The notes under the pieces: model-generated
Database searches by the model: none
Seen by the model: only the letters and a program-made list of their open reading frames with translations
Told to the model about the DNA's origin: nothing
Shown: positions 17,301-29,700 of the stretch, piece after piece
How the letters are laid out: the number at the start of each line of letters is the position of its first letter
Position numbering within the stretch: position 1 is the first letter of the stretch
Made by a program: the position numbers and the translations under genes
From: Anthonomus grandis grandis
Lineage: Eukaryota; Arthropoda; Insecta; Coleoptera; Curculionidae
Length of the DNA stretch: 64,000 nucleotides
Reading direction: 5' to 3'
Assembly: GCF_022605725.1 (NCBI RefSeq)
Contig: NC_065557.1
Location: 1,240,001 to 1,304,000, forward strand

Positions 17301-20300
17301 TAATTTCCAAGGTTTGTTTTTTTGATTTTTAATTTTTTTTGGAAAAAACGTAGAAATAGGTGTCCAATGATTTTATTAGAAGAAGCTATGTTCTAATTTT
17401 CACATCTCTAACTTTCTTAGTTTTAGAGATACGAGCGTTTTGTCCCTAAAAAATAAAAAAAAATTAAAAAAAAAGTTTTTAATTTTCAAGGTTTGTTTTT
17501 TTGATTTTTAATTTTTTTTGGAAAAAACGTAGAAATAGGTGTCCAATGATTTTATTAGAAGAACCTATATTTCAATTTTCACATCTCTAACTTTCTTAGT
17601 TTTAAAGATACGAGCGTTTTGTCCCTAAAAAATAACAAAAATTTGAAAAAAAAAGTTTTTAATTTCCAAGGTTTGTTTTTTTGATTTTTAATTTTTTTTG
17701 GAAAAAACCTAGAAATAGGTGTCCAATGATTTTATTAGAAGAAGCTATGTTCCAATTTTCACAGCTCTAACTTTCTTAGTTTTAGAGATACGAGCGTTTT
17801 GTCCCTAAAAAATAAAAAAAAATTGAAATAAAAAGTTTTTAATTTCCAAGGTTTGTTTTTTTGATTTTTAATTTTTTTTGGAAAAAACGTAGAAATAGGT
17901 GTCCAATGATTTTATTAGAAGAAGCTATGTTCTAATTTTCACATCTCTAACTTTCTTAGTTTTAGAGATACGAGCGTTTTGTCCCTAAAAAATAAAAAAA
18001 AATTAAAAAAAAAGTTTTTAATTTTCAAGGTTTGTTTTTTTGATTTTTAATTTTTTTTGGAAAAAACGTAGAAATAGGTGTCCAATGATTTTATTAGAAG
18101 AAGCTATGTTCTAATTTTCACATCTCTAACTTTCTTAGTTTTAGAGATACGAGCGTTTTGTCCCTAAAAAATAAAAAAAAATTAAAAAAAAAGTTTTTAA
18201 TTTTCAAGGTTTGTTTTTTTGATTTTTAATTTTTTTTGGAAAAAACGTAGAAATAGGTGTCCAATGATTTTATTAGAAGAAGCTATGTTCCAATTTTCAC
18301 ATCTCTAACTTTCTTATTTTCAGAGATACGAGCATTTTGTTCCCTCAAATTTAATTTTTTTTTAAATAAATTTTTTTTTAAGTATTATGGGCAATTTTTG
18401 GAATTTCAAAATTTTTTTGAAAAAAACCTAGAAATAGGTGTCCAATAATTTTATTAGAAGAAGCTACGTTCTAATTTTCACATCTCTAACTTTCTTAGTT
18501 TTAGAGATACGAGCGTTTTGTCCCTAAAAAATTTAAAAAAAAATTGAAAAAAAAAGTTTTTAATTTCCAAGGTTTGTTTTTTGATTTTTAATTTTTTTTG
18601 GAAAAAACGCTGAAATAGGTGTTTAATGAATTTATTCAAAGAAGCTACGTTTCAATTTTCACATCTCTAATTTTCTTGGTTTCAGAGATATGAGCGTTTT
18701 ATCCTTAATAAATGAAATTTTTTTCTAAAAAATTTTTTTGCATCTTCCAAGACTGTTTTTTTAATTTTAAATTCATTTAAAAAAAAACGCTGAAATAGGT
18801 GTTTAATGGATTTAATTGAAAAGGCTGTGGTCCAATTTTCACATCTCTAACTTTCTTATTTTCAGAGATATGAACATTTTGTACCCTCAAATTTATTTAT
18901 TTTTTTTTCAAATTTTTGAAATTTTAATTTTTTTTTGAAAAAAACGTAGAAATAGGTGTGCAATGATTTTACTAGAAGAACCTATATTTCCATTTTCATA
19001 TCTCTAACTTTCTTAGTTTTAAAGATACAAGTGTTTTATCCCAAAAAAATTTAAAAAAAATTGAAAAAAAAAGTTTTTTATTTCCAAGGCTTGTTTTTTG
19101 ATTTTTATTTTTTTTTGAAAAAAACGCTGAAATACGTGTCTAATGAAGTAATTAGAAGAAGCCACGTTCCAATTTTCACATCTCTAACTTTTTTAGTTTT
19201 ATAGATAGGAGCATTTTGTCGCTAAAAAATTTTTAAAAATTGAAAAAAACAAATTTTAATTTCCAAGGCTTGTTTTTTGGTTTTTTAATTTTTTTTCAAA
19301 AAACGCAGATATAGGTATCTAATGAATTTATTCGAAGAAGCTGTGGTCCAATTTTCACAATTTAATTTAAAAAAATAAATAAATTCTGAATTTCCAAGGC
19401 TAATTTTTTGAATTTTAAAATTTTTTTGAAAAAAACGCTGAAACAGGTCTCCAATGAATTTATTCGAAGAACCTGTGCTCCAATTTTCACATCTCTAACT
19501 CTCTCAGTTTCAGAGATATGAGCGTTTTAACTCTTACAATTTAATAAAAAAAAAAAAATAAATTCTGAATTTCTAAGGCTAATTTTTTGAATTTTAAAAT
19601 TTTTTTGAACAAAACGTTGAAACAGGTCTCCAATGAATTTATTCGAAGAACCAGTGTTCCAATTTTCACATCTCTAACTCTCTTAGTTTCAGAGATATGA
19701 GCGTTTTGACCCTTACAATTTAATTTAAAAAAATAAATAAATTCTAAAGTTCCAAGGCTAATTTTTTGAATCTTAAAATTTTTTTGAAAAAAACCCTGAA
19801 ACACGTCTCCAATGAATTTATTCGAAGAACCTGTGCTCCAATTTTCACATCTCTAAGTTTCTTAGTTTCAGAGATATGAGCGTGTGGTCCCTTGGAATTC
19901 ACATTTTTTTGAATAAAAAAATTTCTGAAATTTCAGGGCTCATTTTTTGATTTTTAACTCTTGTTTGGAAAAAACGCTAAAATACGTGTCTAATGAATTT
20001 AGTAGAGGAAGCTATATTCCAATTTTCACATCTCTAAGTCTCTTACTTTCAGAGATAGGGGCGTTTTTACCCTTAAAATTTAATTAAAAAAAAATTGTGA
20101 ATTCTTTTAGGGAACAAAAAGGGCTTATTTTTTATTTTTTTTTTTTGGAAAAACGTAGAAATAGGTGTTCAATGATTTTATTAAAAGAACCTATGTTCGA
20201 ATTTTTATCTCTTTAACCTTCTTATTTTCAGAGATACGAGCATTTTATACCCGCAAATGTCATTTTTTTTATATAATTTTTTTTCAAACATTATGGGCAA

Positions 20301-21115
20301 TTTTTGCAATTTTCATTTTTTTTTGGGAAAAATTAAAAAATAGGTGTTCAATGATTTTATCGGAAGAAACTGTGTTCCAATTTTCACATCTCTAACTCTC
20401 TTAGTTTCAGAGATATGAGCGTTTTGACCCTTACAATTTAATTTAAAAAAATAAATAAATTCTGAATTTCCAAGGCTAATTTTTTGAATTTTAAATTTTT
20501 TTTGAAAAAAACGCTAAAACACGTCTCCAATGAATTTATTCCAAGAAGCTGAGTTCCAATTTTCACATCTCTAAGTTTCTTAGTTTCAGAGATATGAGCG
20601 TGTGGTCCCTTGGAATTCTAATTTTTTTGAATAAAAAAATTTCTGAAATTCCAGGGCACATTTTTTGATTTTTAACTCTTGTTTGAAAAAAACGCTAAAA
20701 TACGTGTCTAATGAATTTAGTAAAGGAAGCTATATTCCAATTTTCACATCTCTAAGTCTCTTACTTTCAGAGATAGGAGCGTTTTTACCTTTACAATTTA
20801 ATTAAAAAAAAAAAAAATCTGAATTCCCTTAGGGAACAAAGGCTTATTTTTTGATTTTTAATTTTTTTTGGGAAAAATTCAGAAATAGGTGTTCAATGAT
20901 TTTATCAGAAGAAGCTATGTTCTAATTTTCAATCATTTAACCTTTTTACTTTCAGAGATACGAGCATTTTGTCGAGAATAATATCCCCCTTTAAATTTCA
21001 ATTAAAATTGAACGATTTTTACAATTAAATTTTTTTTTTTTTTTTAAATACTGAAATAGGTACCTATTCAATGATTTTATCAGAAGATGCTATGTTCCAA
21101 TTTCCGATTTTTTAA
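14385..21115. repeat. Satellite B: ~180-bp A/T-tract monomers (about 38 copies)
   Basis: Repeating unit: AGAAATAGGTGTCCAATGA, TTTTATTAGAAGAAGCTATG, TTCCAATTTTCACATCTCTAA, CTTTCTTAGTTTTAGAGATA, CGAGCGTTTTGTCCC, then long A-runs and T-runs. The central part (16621-18300) is homogeneous with 180-182-bp spacing; both edges are diverged and irregular. A 720-bp (4-monomer) HOR is visible: 16801-16980 and 16981-17160 recur almost unchanged at 17521-17700 and 17701-17880, including the private variants GAACCTATATTTC, TTTTAAAGATA and CACAGCTC. Each monomer carries the dyad ATCTCTAA...TTAGAGAT with an 11-nt loop. Open frames inside are accidental. Confidence 0.95.
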
Positions 21116-21899
21116 ACTCTCCCTAAGTTTTTGAAACGTTGCCTGACCCACTAACTTTTTTTCCAACTAAGCTAATTACAATTAGGTAAAAATCAGCGTT
21201 TTCGTACCACCATAACAAAAATTGTTCTTCATACAATATTCGGCAATTCAACATGCCAATTTTTTTATTATAACACATCCATACGTTAATTATAACCATT
21301 AATAATATGTGCATAAGTAAGTGCGAGCCTTATCTAAATATTATTATTATTATAACCAAATGCGATAAGGATGTTTGTTCAGGTTAAACATATTCGTGAA
21401 CGTTATGCAATTATAACGTGGTCATGTTGATTGTTTAATTAATGTAATTATATTTGACAAGGTTTTTTTTTTCGTATATGTAAAAAACAAAATATGTAGC
21501 AGGACAGAGTTATTATTATTAATAAAATTATCTTTTTTTAATCCTAAAATTCGCCTTTTACTTTTCCAAAAAGATCCGGAGGGTAAAATGAAGAGAACAG
21601 CTGAATTTTCGTATTTATATCCCCATGTCAATAGGACATGTCACAGAAAAGGATAATAAAATTATCCTCTATATAAAATAACTACTAGAGGTTCGCCGTA
21701 AAATAACTATAGGGGTTCCAAAAACGCAATTAATCCTCAAAATTACATGACAACAATCGCTCAGATAAGTTCTGCTTGCTTGCGCTACAATTCTCTTCGT
21801 ATTTAACGGTCAAACTTCTTCTGGGAGACTGTTACTATTACCAGGCTATTAATTTAGAGGCTTTTTTGCGATTCTTTGTATAAATTTCAATGACAACTT
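21116..21899. other. Single-copy-like spacer next to satellite B
   Basis: Begins with a fragment of repeat family D (CCAACTAAGCTAATTAC, about 21160-21180), followed by a short ATT microsatellite (21343-21355). Around 21670-21720 two similar short segments occur in tandem (TAAAATAACTA.. then GAGGTTCGCC / GGGGTTCC). No coding region is recognised. If the first-exon proposal is right, this is part of intron 1 of the Ldh2-family gene. Confidence 0.45.
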
Positions 21900-21901
21900 A
21901 C

Positions 21902-21959
21902 GTGTATAGGTACGTCAAATCAACCGAACCACTCGATCACTCGCACCAAAACAAACTGG
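21902..21959 (-). promoter_or_regulatory. Candidate Inr+DPE core promoter and non-coding first exon
   Basis: On the minus strand CCAGTT at 21959-21954 fits the insect initiator with A+1 at 21957. GGTTC at 21930-21926 sits exactly at +28 to +32 and fits the DPE consensus RGWYV. A strong donor, CAC|GTAAGTT, follows with its GT at 21901-21900. The implied exon is 56 nt, non-coding, and in the orientation of the Ldh2-family gene, whose first coding exon begins right after an acceptor at 14301-14300. Splicing these would create a 7602-nt intron containing satellite B. No transcript evidence is available; the pairing is inference. Confidence 0.35.
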
Positions 21960-22019
21960 AATTGAAAAATTCTTTTTAAGATTAAATCATAATTTATTTT
22001 ATCGGCGAGTTAATTATTG

Positions 22020-22270
22020 TGGTTTAAATTGAAAAGGCGAAGGTCTGCCATACAATTCGCGATGACGTAACAACCAACGTTAACGACGCAGAATCTAACG
22101 AATTAAATCGAATCGATCGCGCGTGTTTTATGATTTCAGTCAGTTTTTCGTCGCGATTTTCCATAACCTCAGATTTTCGCGGAGGCACAGTTTTTCCACG
22201 CTATTTTCGGCTACGATTAATTTGGGAAAATCCACGCGGGGAAATTCGCACGTGGTTACAGATGAGCATG
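22020..22270. promoter_or_regulatory. CpG-containing, less A+T-rich patch upstream of the candidate promoter
   Basis: Dense in CG dinucleotides (CGCGATGACGTAAC, CGATCGCGCGTG, TCGTCGCG, TTCGCGGAGG, CCACGCGGGG) while the surrounding 20 kb is nearly devoid of them. Contains TGACGTAA, a CRE-like half site, and TCAGTC at 22136-22141, an initiator match on the plus strand. It may be a promoter region used in one or both directions. Confidence 0.4.
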
Positions 22271-23423
22271 TGCATATTCGGTTGGTAGTACTTACACTCT
22301 TCAATTATTATTTGTTTGTATTTATTTAGTTTTAATTGGGGATGAATGGATCCGTGTGTAGTGGCGTAGTACGCATTCCTGTGACGTAAGCGGCACAGGG
22401 ACGTACGGGAGAAATTACGCGTATTTTATAAAAACAGGGTTCAACTGGTCAAAGATGCTAGAGTATATTTCTAAAATAAGTTCAAATTATTCCAAAAAAA
22501 TTGAATTATTCTCTTCGTATTTAAAACACTTTTTTTTTGGTTTTGAATACTAAGTGGTGAGGCCACTTTTTGAGGAACTGCAGGTAATTTGGCACGGACT
22601 TGCAACACATTTGTGTTAAAATTTTTACTGTTTTTTTTTTAATATTCTATTAATTTTTAACAAAAAAAGACCCTTGAACTTTTGAGCTGCGACGCATCGT
22701 TTTTGCGTAAAAAAATAAAATCCATACAAAGGTCCTTTAATAATAATGTATTTATTTAGCTTGAGCTACAAAAAGTAATATATAGATATATAGATATAAT
22801 ATAATAAATATTTAAAAAAAAACCTAAAAATTCAAATAAATTGAAAAAAAAGTGTGCGCTTGTACAAAATTGCATACATATACAGGAAACACAAGAAGTC
22901 TCACATACAAAATTCAAGCCTAAAATAAAAATAAAATAAATACACATACAAACTACAACTACATAAATAAAGGTAAAACGACTGATAAAACAAAGTATGT
23001 ACAAATAAAACAGAAAAAGTATAAAGCCGTCAAATTTTGTAGAATTTAATACCAAATTGTCGTTTTATGATTTATATTTTTTAACCGACGTTTTTGGTCA
23101 TAACTTGAGAACCGTTGCAAATATTTTCATGATTGTTTCACGACAAAATAGTGGCATTCCTGAGGATGAACTGGAGTGTAAAAACGTCGCTCTGTATTCG
23201 ATAATTGAAGAGAAAAGACATGTTTGATTGGACCACTTTTTTTTTACTCATTTTATTACCAATTTCTCAGTTTTATTGCGAATATTTCTGTGAAATAATT
23301 GGAATATTTCTAAAAAAATTACATATAAAAAAAGTGCAATTATTTTCGAATCATTTCGTGCATAAACCTATTTTGTACCTCAAAAACTTTTTGTGGTAAA
23401 GGCGATTTTGTGATGTGATTTCT
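22271..23423. other. A+T-rich spacer before satellite C
   Basis: Contains a second TGACGTAAGCGG (22381-22392), a TA-rich microsatellite-like stretch (about 22780-22810) and low-complexity DNA. Two apparent open frames (a Phe/Tyr/Ile-rich one at 22756-23055 minus and 23205-23399 plus) show no family features and are not called genes. Confidence 0.5.
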
Positions 23424-23784
23424 CATTTACTTATATCTATCCTATTTTTATTTATCCCTATCTCAGTCTGAACATTAGAAGAGGATGGGAATAAAGTGAT
23501 GTTTTTCGGGTATAATTAGGCACATCACGAATGAAAAACACTATTTCCAGTCGATCCAAACACTATTTAGAAAATGAAGCAATGATATAGAAAATAGCTG
23601 GAAAAATTGAATTCTCATTTATATATCCCTATCTCAGTCTAACAATTAGAAGAGGATGGGAGTAAAGTGATGTTTTTCGGGTATAATTAGGCACATTACG
23701 AAAGAAAAACACTATTTCCAGTCGATCCAAACACTATTTCAAAAATGAAGCAATGATATAGAAAATAGATGGAAAAATTAAATT

Positions 23785-26700
23785 CTCATTTATATATCCC
23801 TATCTCAGTCTAACAATTAGAAGAGGATGGGGGTAAAGTGATGTTTTTCGGGTATAATTAGGCACATTACGAAAGAAAAACACTATTTCCAGTCGATCCA
23901 AACACTATTTAGAAAATGAAGCAATGATATAGAAAATAGGTGGAAAAATTAAATTCTCATTTATATATCCCTATCTCAGTCTAACAGTTAGAAGAGGATG
24001 GGAATAAAGTGATGTTTCTCGGGTATAATTAGGCACATTACGAAAGAAAAACACTATTTCCAGTCGATCCAAACACTATTTGGAAAATGAAGCAATGATA
24101 TAGAAAATAGGTGGAAAAATTGAATTCTCATTTATATATCCCTATCTCAGTCTAACAATTAGAAGAGGATAAGAATAAAGTGATGTTTTTCGGGTATAAT
24201 TAGGTACATTACAAAAGAAAAACACTATTTCCAGTCGATCCAAACACTATTTAGAAAATGAAGCAATAATATAGAAAATAGGTGAAAAAATCGAATTCTC
24301 ATTTATATATCCCTATCTCAGTCTAACAATTAGAAGAGGATAAGAATAAAGTGATGTTTTTCGGGTATAATTAGGTACATTACAAAAGAAAAACACTATT
24401 TCCAGTCGATCCAAACACTATTTAGAAAATGAAGCAATGATATAGAAAATAGATGGAAAAATTAAATTCTCATTTATATATCCCTATCTCAGTCTAACAA
24501 TTAGAAGAGGATGGGAGTAAAGTGATGTTTTTCGGGTATAATTAGGCACATTACGAAAGAAAAACACTATTTCCAGTCGATCCAAACACTATTTAGAAAA
24601 TGAAGCAATGATATAGAAAATAGATGGAAAAATTGAATTCTCATTTATATATCCCTATCTCAGTCTAACAATTAGAAGAGGATGGGAGTAAAGTGATGTT
24701 TTTCGGGTATAATTAGGCACATTACGAAAGAAAAACACTATTTCCAGTCGATCCAAACACTATTTAGAAAATGAAGCAATGATATAGAAAATAGGTGGAA
24801 AAATTTAATTCTCATTTATATATCCCTATCTCAGTCTAACAATTAGAAGAGGATGGGAGTAAAGTGATGTTTTTCGGGTATAATTAGGCACATTACGAAA
24901 GAAAAACACTATTTCCAGTCGATCCAAACACTATTTAGAAAATGAAGCAATGATATAGAAAATAGGTGGAAAAATTTAATTCTCATTTATATATCCCTAT
25001 CTCAGTCTAACAATTAGAAGAGGATGGGAGTAAAGTGATGTTTTTCGGGTATAATTAGGCACATTACGAAAGAAAAACACTATTTCCAGTCGATCCAAAC
25101 ACTATTTAGAAAATGAAGCAATGATATAGAAAATAGGTGGAAAAATTTAATTCTCATTTATATATCCCTATCTCAGTCTAACAATTAGAAGAGGATGGGA
25201 GTAAAGTGATGTTTTTCGGGTATAATTAGGCACATTACGAAAGAAAAACACTATTTCCAGTCGATCCAAACACTATTTAGAAAATGAAGCAATGATATAG
25301 AAAATAGGTGGAAAAATCGAATTCTCATTTATATATCCCTATCTCAGTCTAACAATTAAAAGAGGATGGGAATAAAGTGATGTTTTTCGGGTATAATTAG
25401 GCACACTACGAAAGAAAAACACTATTTCCAGTCGATCCAAACACTATTTAGAAAATGAAGCAATGATATAGAAAATAGATGGAAAAATTAAATTCTCATT
25501 TATATATCCCTATCTCAGTCTAACAATTAGAAGAGGATGGGAATAAAGTGAAGTTTTTCAGGTATAATTAGGCACATTACGAAAGAAAAACACTATTTCC
25601 AGTCGATCGAAACACTATTTAGAAAATGAAGCCCTGATATAGAACATAGATGAAAAAATTAAATTCTCATTTATATATCCCTATCTCAGTCTAACAATTA
25701 GAAGAGGATGGGAATAAAGTGATGTTTTTCGGGTATAATTAGGCACATCACGAATGAAAAACACTATTTCCAGTCGATCCAAACACTATTTAGAAAATGA
25801 AGCAATAATATAGAAAATAGGTGAAAAAATCGAATTCTCATTTATATATCCCTATCTCAGTCTAACAATTAGAAGAGGATGGGAGTAAAGTGATGTTTTT
25901 CGGGTATAATTAGGCACATCACGAATGAAAAACACTATTTCCAGTCGATCCAAACACTATTTAGAAAATGAAGCAATGATATAGAAAATAGGTGAAAAAA
26001 TCGAATTCTCATTTATATATCCCTATCTCAGTCTAACAATTAGAAGAGGATGGGAATAAAGTGATGTTTTTCGGGTATAATTAGGCACATCACGAATGAA
26101 AAACACTATTTCCAGTCGATCCAAACACTATTTAGAAAATGAAGCAATGATATAGAAAATAGCTGGAAAAATTGAATTCTCATTTATATATCCCTATCTC
26201 AGTCTAACAATTAGAAGAGGATAAGAATAAAGTGATGTTTTTCGGATATAATTAGGCACATTACGAAAGAAAAACACTATTTCCAGTCGATCCAAACACT
26301 ATTTAGAAAATAAAGCAATGATATAGAAAATAGATGGAAAAATTGAATTCTCATTTATATATCCCTATCTCAGTCTAACAATTAGAAGAGGATGGGAGTA
26401 AAGTGATGTTTTTCGGGTATAATTAGGCACATTACGAAAGAAAAACACTATTTCCAGTCGATCCAAACACTATTTAGAAAATGAAGCAATGATATAGAAA
26501 ATAGGTGGAAAAATTTAATTCTCATTTATATATCCCTATCTCAGTCTAACAATTAGAAGAGGATGGGAGTAAAGTGATGTTTTTCGGGTATAATTAGGCA
26601 CATTACGGAAGAAAAACACTATTTCCAGTCGATCCAAACACTATTTAGAAAATGAAGCAATGATATAGAAAATAGGTGGAAAAATTGAATTCTCATTTAT

Positions 26701-29700
26701 ATATCCCTATCTCAGTCTAACAATTAGAAGAGGATGGGAGTAAAGTGATGTTTTTCGGGTATAATTAGGCACATTACGAAAGAAAAACACTATTTCCAGT
26801 CGATCCAAACACTATTTAGAAAATGAAGCAATGATATAGAAAATAGGTGGAAAAATTGAATTCTCATTTATATATCCCTATCTCAGTCTAACAATTAGAA
26901 GAGGATGGGAATAAAGTGATGTTTTTCGGGTATAATTAGGCACACTACGAAAGAAAAACACTATTTCCAGTCGATCCAAACACTATTTAGAAAATGAAGC
27001 AATGATATAGAAAATAGATGGAAAAATTGAATTCTCATTTATATATCCCTATCTCAGTCTAACAATTAGAAGAGGATGGGAATAAAGTGATGTTTTTCTG
27101 GTACAATTAGGCCCATTACGAAAGAAAAACACTATTTCCAGTCGATCCAAACACTATTTAGAAAATGAAGCAATGATATAGAAAATAGGTGGAAAAATTG
27201 AATTCTCATTTATATATCCCTATCTCAGTCTAACAATTAGAAGAGGATGGGAGTAAAGTGATGTTTTTCGGGTATAATTAGGCACATTACGAAAGAAAAA
27301 CACTATTTCCAGTCGATCCAAACACTATTTAGAAAATGAAGCAATGATATAGAAAATAGATGGAAAAATTAAATTCTCATTTATATATCCCTATCTCAGT
27401 CTAACAATTAGAAGAGGATGGGAATAAAGTGATGTTTTTCGGGTATAATTAGGCACACTACGAAAGAAAAACACTATTTCCAGTCGATCCAAACACTATT
27501 TAGAAAATGAAGCAATGATATAGAAAATAGATGGAAAAATTAAATTCTCATTTATATATCCCTATCTCAGTCTAACAATTAGAAGAGGATGGGAATAAAG
27601 TGAAGTTTTTCAGGTATAATTAGGCACATTACGAAAGAAAAACACTATTTCCAGTCGATCGAAACACTATTTAGAAAATGAAGCCCTGATATAGAACATA
27701 GATGAAAAAATTGAATTCTCATTTATATATCCCTATCTCAGTCTAACAATTAGAAGAGGATGGGAATAAAGTGATGTTTTTCGGGTATAATTAGGCACAT
27801 CACGAATGAAAAACACCATTTCCAGTCGATCCAAACACTATTTAGAAAATGAAGCAATGATATAGAAAATAGCTGGAAAAATTGAATTCTCATTTATATA
27901 TCCCTATCTCAGTCTAACAATTAGAAGAGGATGGGGGTAAAGTGATGTTTTTCGGGTATAATTAGGCACATTACGAAAGAAAAACACTATTTCCAGTCGA
28001 TCCAAACACTATTTAGAAAATGAAGCAATGATATAGAAAATAGGTGGAAAAATTAAATTCTCATTTATATATCCCTATCTCAGTCTAACAGTTAGAAGAG
28101 GATGGGAATAAAGTGATGTTTCTCGGGTATAATTAGGCACATTACGAAAGAAAAACACTATTTCCAGTCGATCCAAACACTATTTGGAAAATGAAGCAAT
28201 GATATAGAAAATAGGTGGAAAAATTGAATTCTCATTTATATATCCCTATCTCAGTCTAACAATTAGAAGAGGATAAGAATAAAGTGATGTTTTTCGGGTA
28301 TAATTAGGTACATTACAAAAGAAAAACACTATTTCCAGTCGATCCAAACACTATTTAGAAAATGAAGCAATAATATAGAAAATAGGTGAAAAAATCGAAT
28401 TCTCATTTATATATCCCTATCTCAGTCTAACAATTAGAAGAGGATAAGAATAAAGTGATGTTTTTCGGGTATAATTAGGTACATTACAAAAGAAAAACAC
28501 TATTTCCAGTCGATCCAAACACTATTTAGAAAATGAAGCAATGATATAGAAAATAGATGGAAAAATTAAATTCTCATTTATATATCCCTATCTCAGTCTA
28601 ACAATTAGAAGAGGATGGGAGTAAAGTGATGTTTTTCGGGTATAATTAGGCACATTACGAAAGAAAAACACTATTTCCAGTCGATCCAAACACTATTTAG
28701 AAAATGAAGCAATGATATAGAAAATAGATGGAAAAATTGAATTCTCATTTATATATCCCTATCTCAGTCTAACAATTAGAAGAGGATGGGAGTAAAGTGA
28801 TGTTTTTCGGGTATAATTAGGCACATTACGAAAGAAAAACACTATTTCCAGTCGATCCAAACACTATTTAGAAAATGAAGCAATGATATAGAAAATAGGT
28901 GGAAAAATTTAATTCTCATTTATATATCCCTATCTCAGTCTAACAATTAGAAGAGGATGGGAGTAAAGTGATGTTTTTCGGGTATAATTAGGCACATTAC
29001 GAAAGAAAAACACTATTTCCAGTCGATCCAAACACTATTTAGAAAATGAAGCAATGATATAGAAAATAGGTGGAAAAATTTAATTCTCATTTATATATCC
29101 CTATCTCAGTCTAACAATTAGAAGAGGATGGGAGTAAAGTGATGTTTTTCGGGTATAATTAGGCACATTACGAAAGAAAAACACTATTTCCAGTCGATCC
29201 AAACACTATTTAGAAAATGAAGCAATGATATAGAAAATAGGTGGAAAAATTTAATTCTCATTTATATATCCCTATCTCAGTCTAACAATTAGAAGAGGAT
29301 GGGAGTAAAGTGATGTTTTTCGGGTATAATTAGGCACATTACGAAAGAAAAACACTATTTCCAGTCGATCCAAACACTATTTAGAAAATGAAGCAATGAT
29401 ATAGAAAATAGGTGGAAAAATCGAATTCTCATTTATATATCCCTATCTCAGTCTAACAATTAAAAGAGGATGGGAATAAAGTGATGTTTTTCGGGTATAA
29501 TTAGGCACACTACGAAAGAAAAACACTATTTCCAGTCGATCCAAACACTATTTAGAAAATGAAGCAATGATATAGAAAATAGATGGAAAAATTAAATTCT
29601 CATTTATATATCCCTATCTCAGTCTAACAATTAGAAGAGGATGGGAATAAAGTGAAGTTTTTCAGGTATAATTAGGCACATTACGAAAGAAAAACACTAT

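Noticed and set aside
18257..20395. Short frames at 18257, 19541 and 20165
   Set aside because: They are chance openings within satellite B monomers and recur with the repeat.
22756..23055. 99-residue hydrophobic minus-strand frame as a membrane protein gene
   Set aside because: Composition is dominated by Phe/Tyr/Ile/Cys as expected from A+T-rich low-complexity DNA; no homology features or start context.
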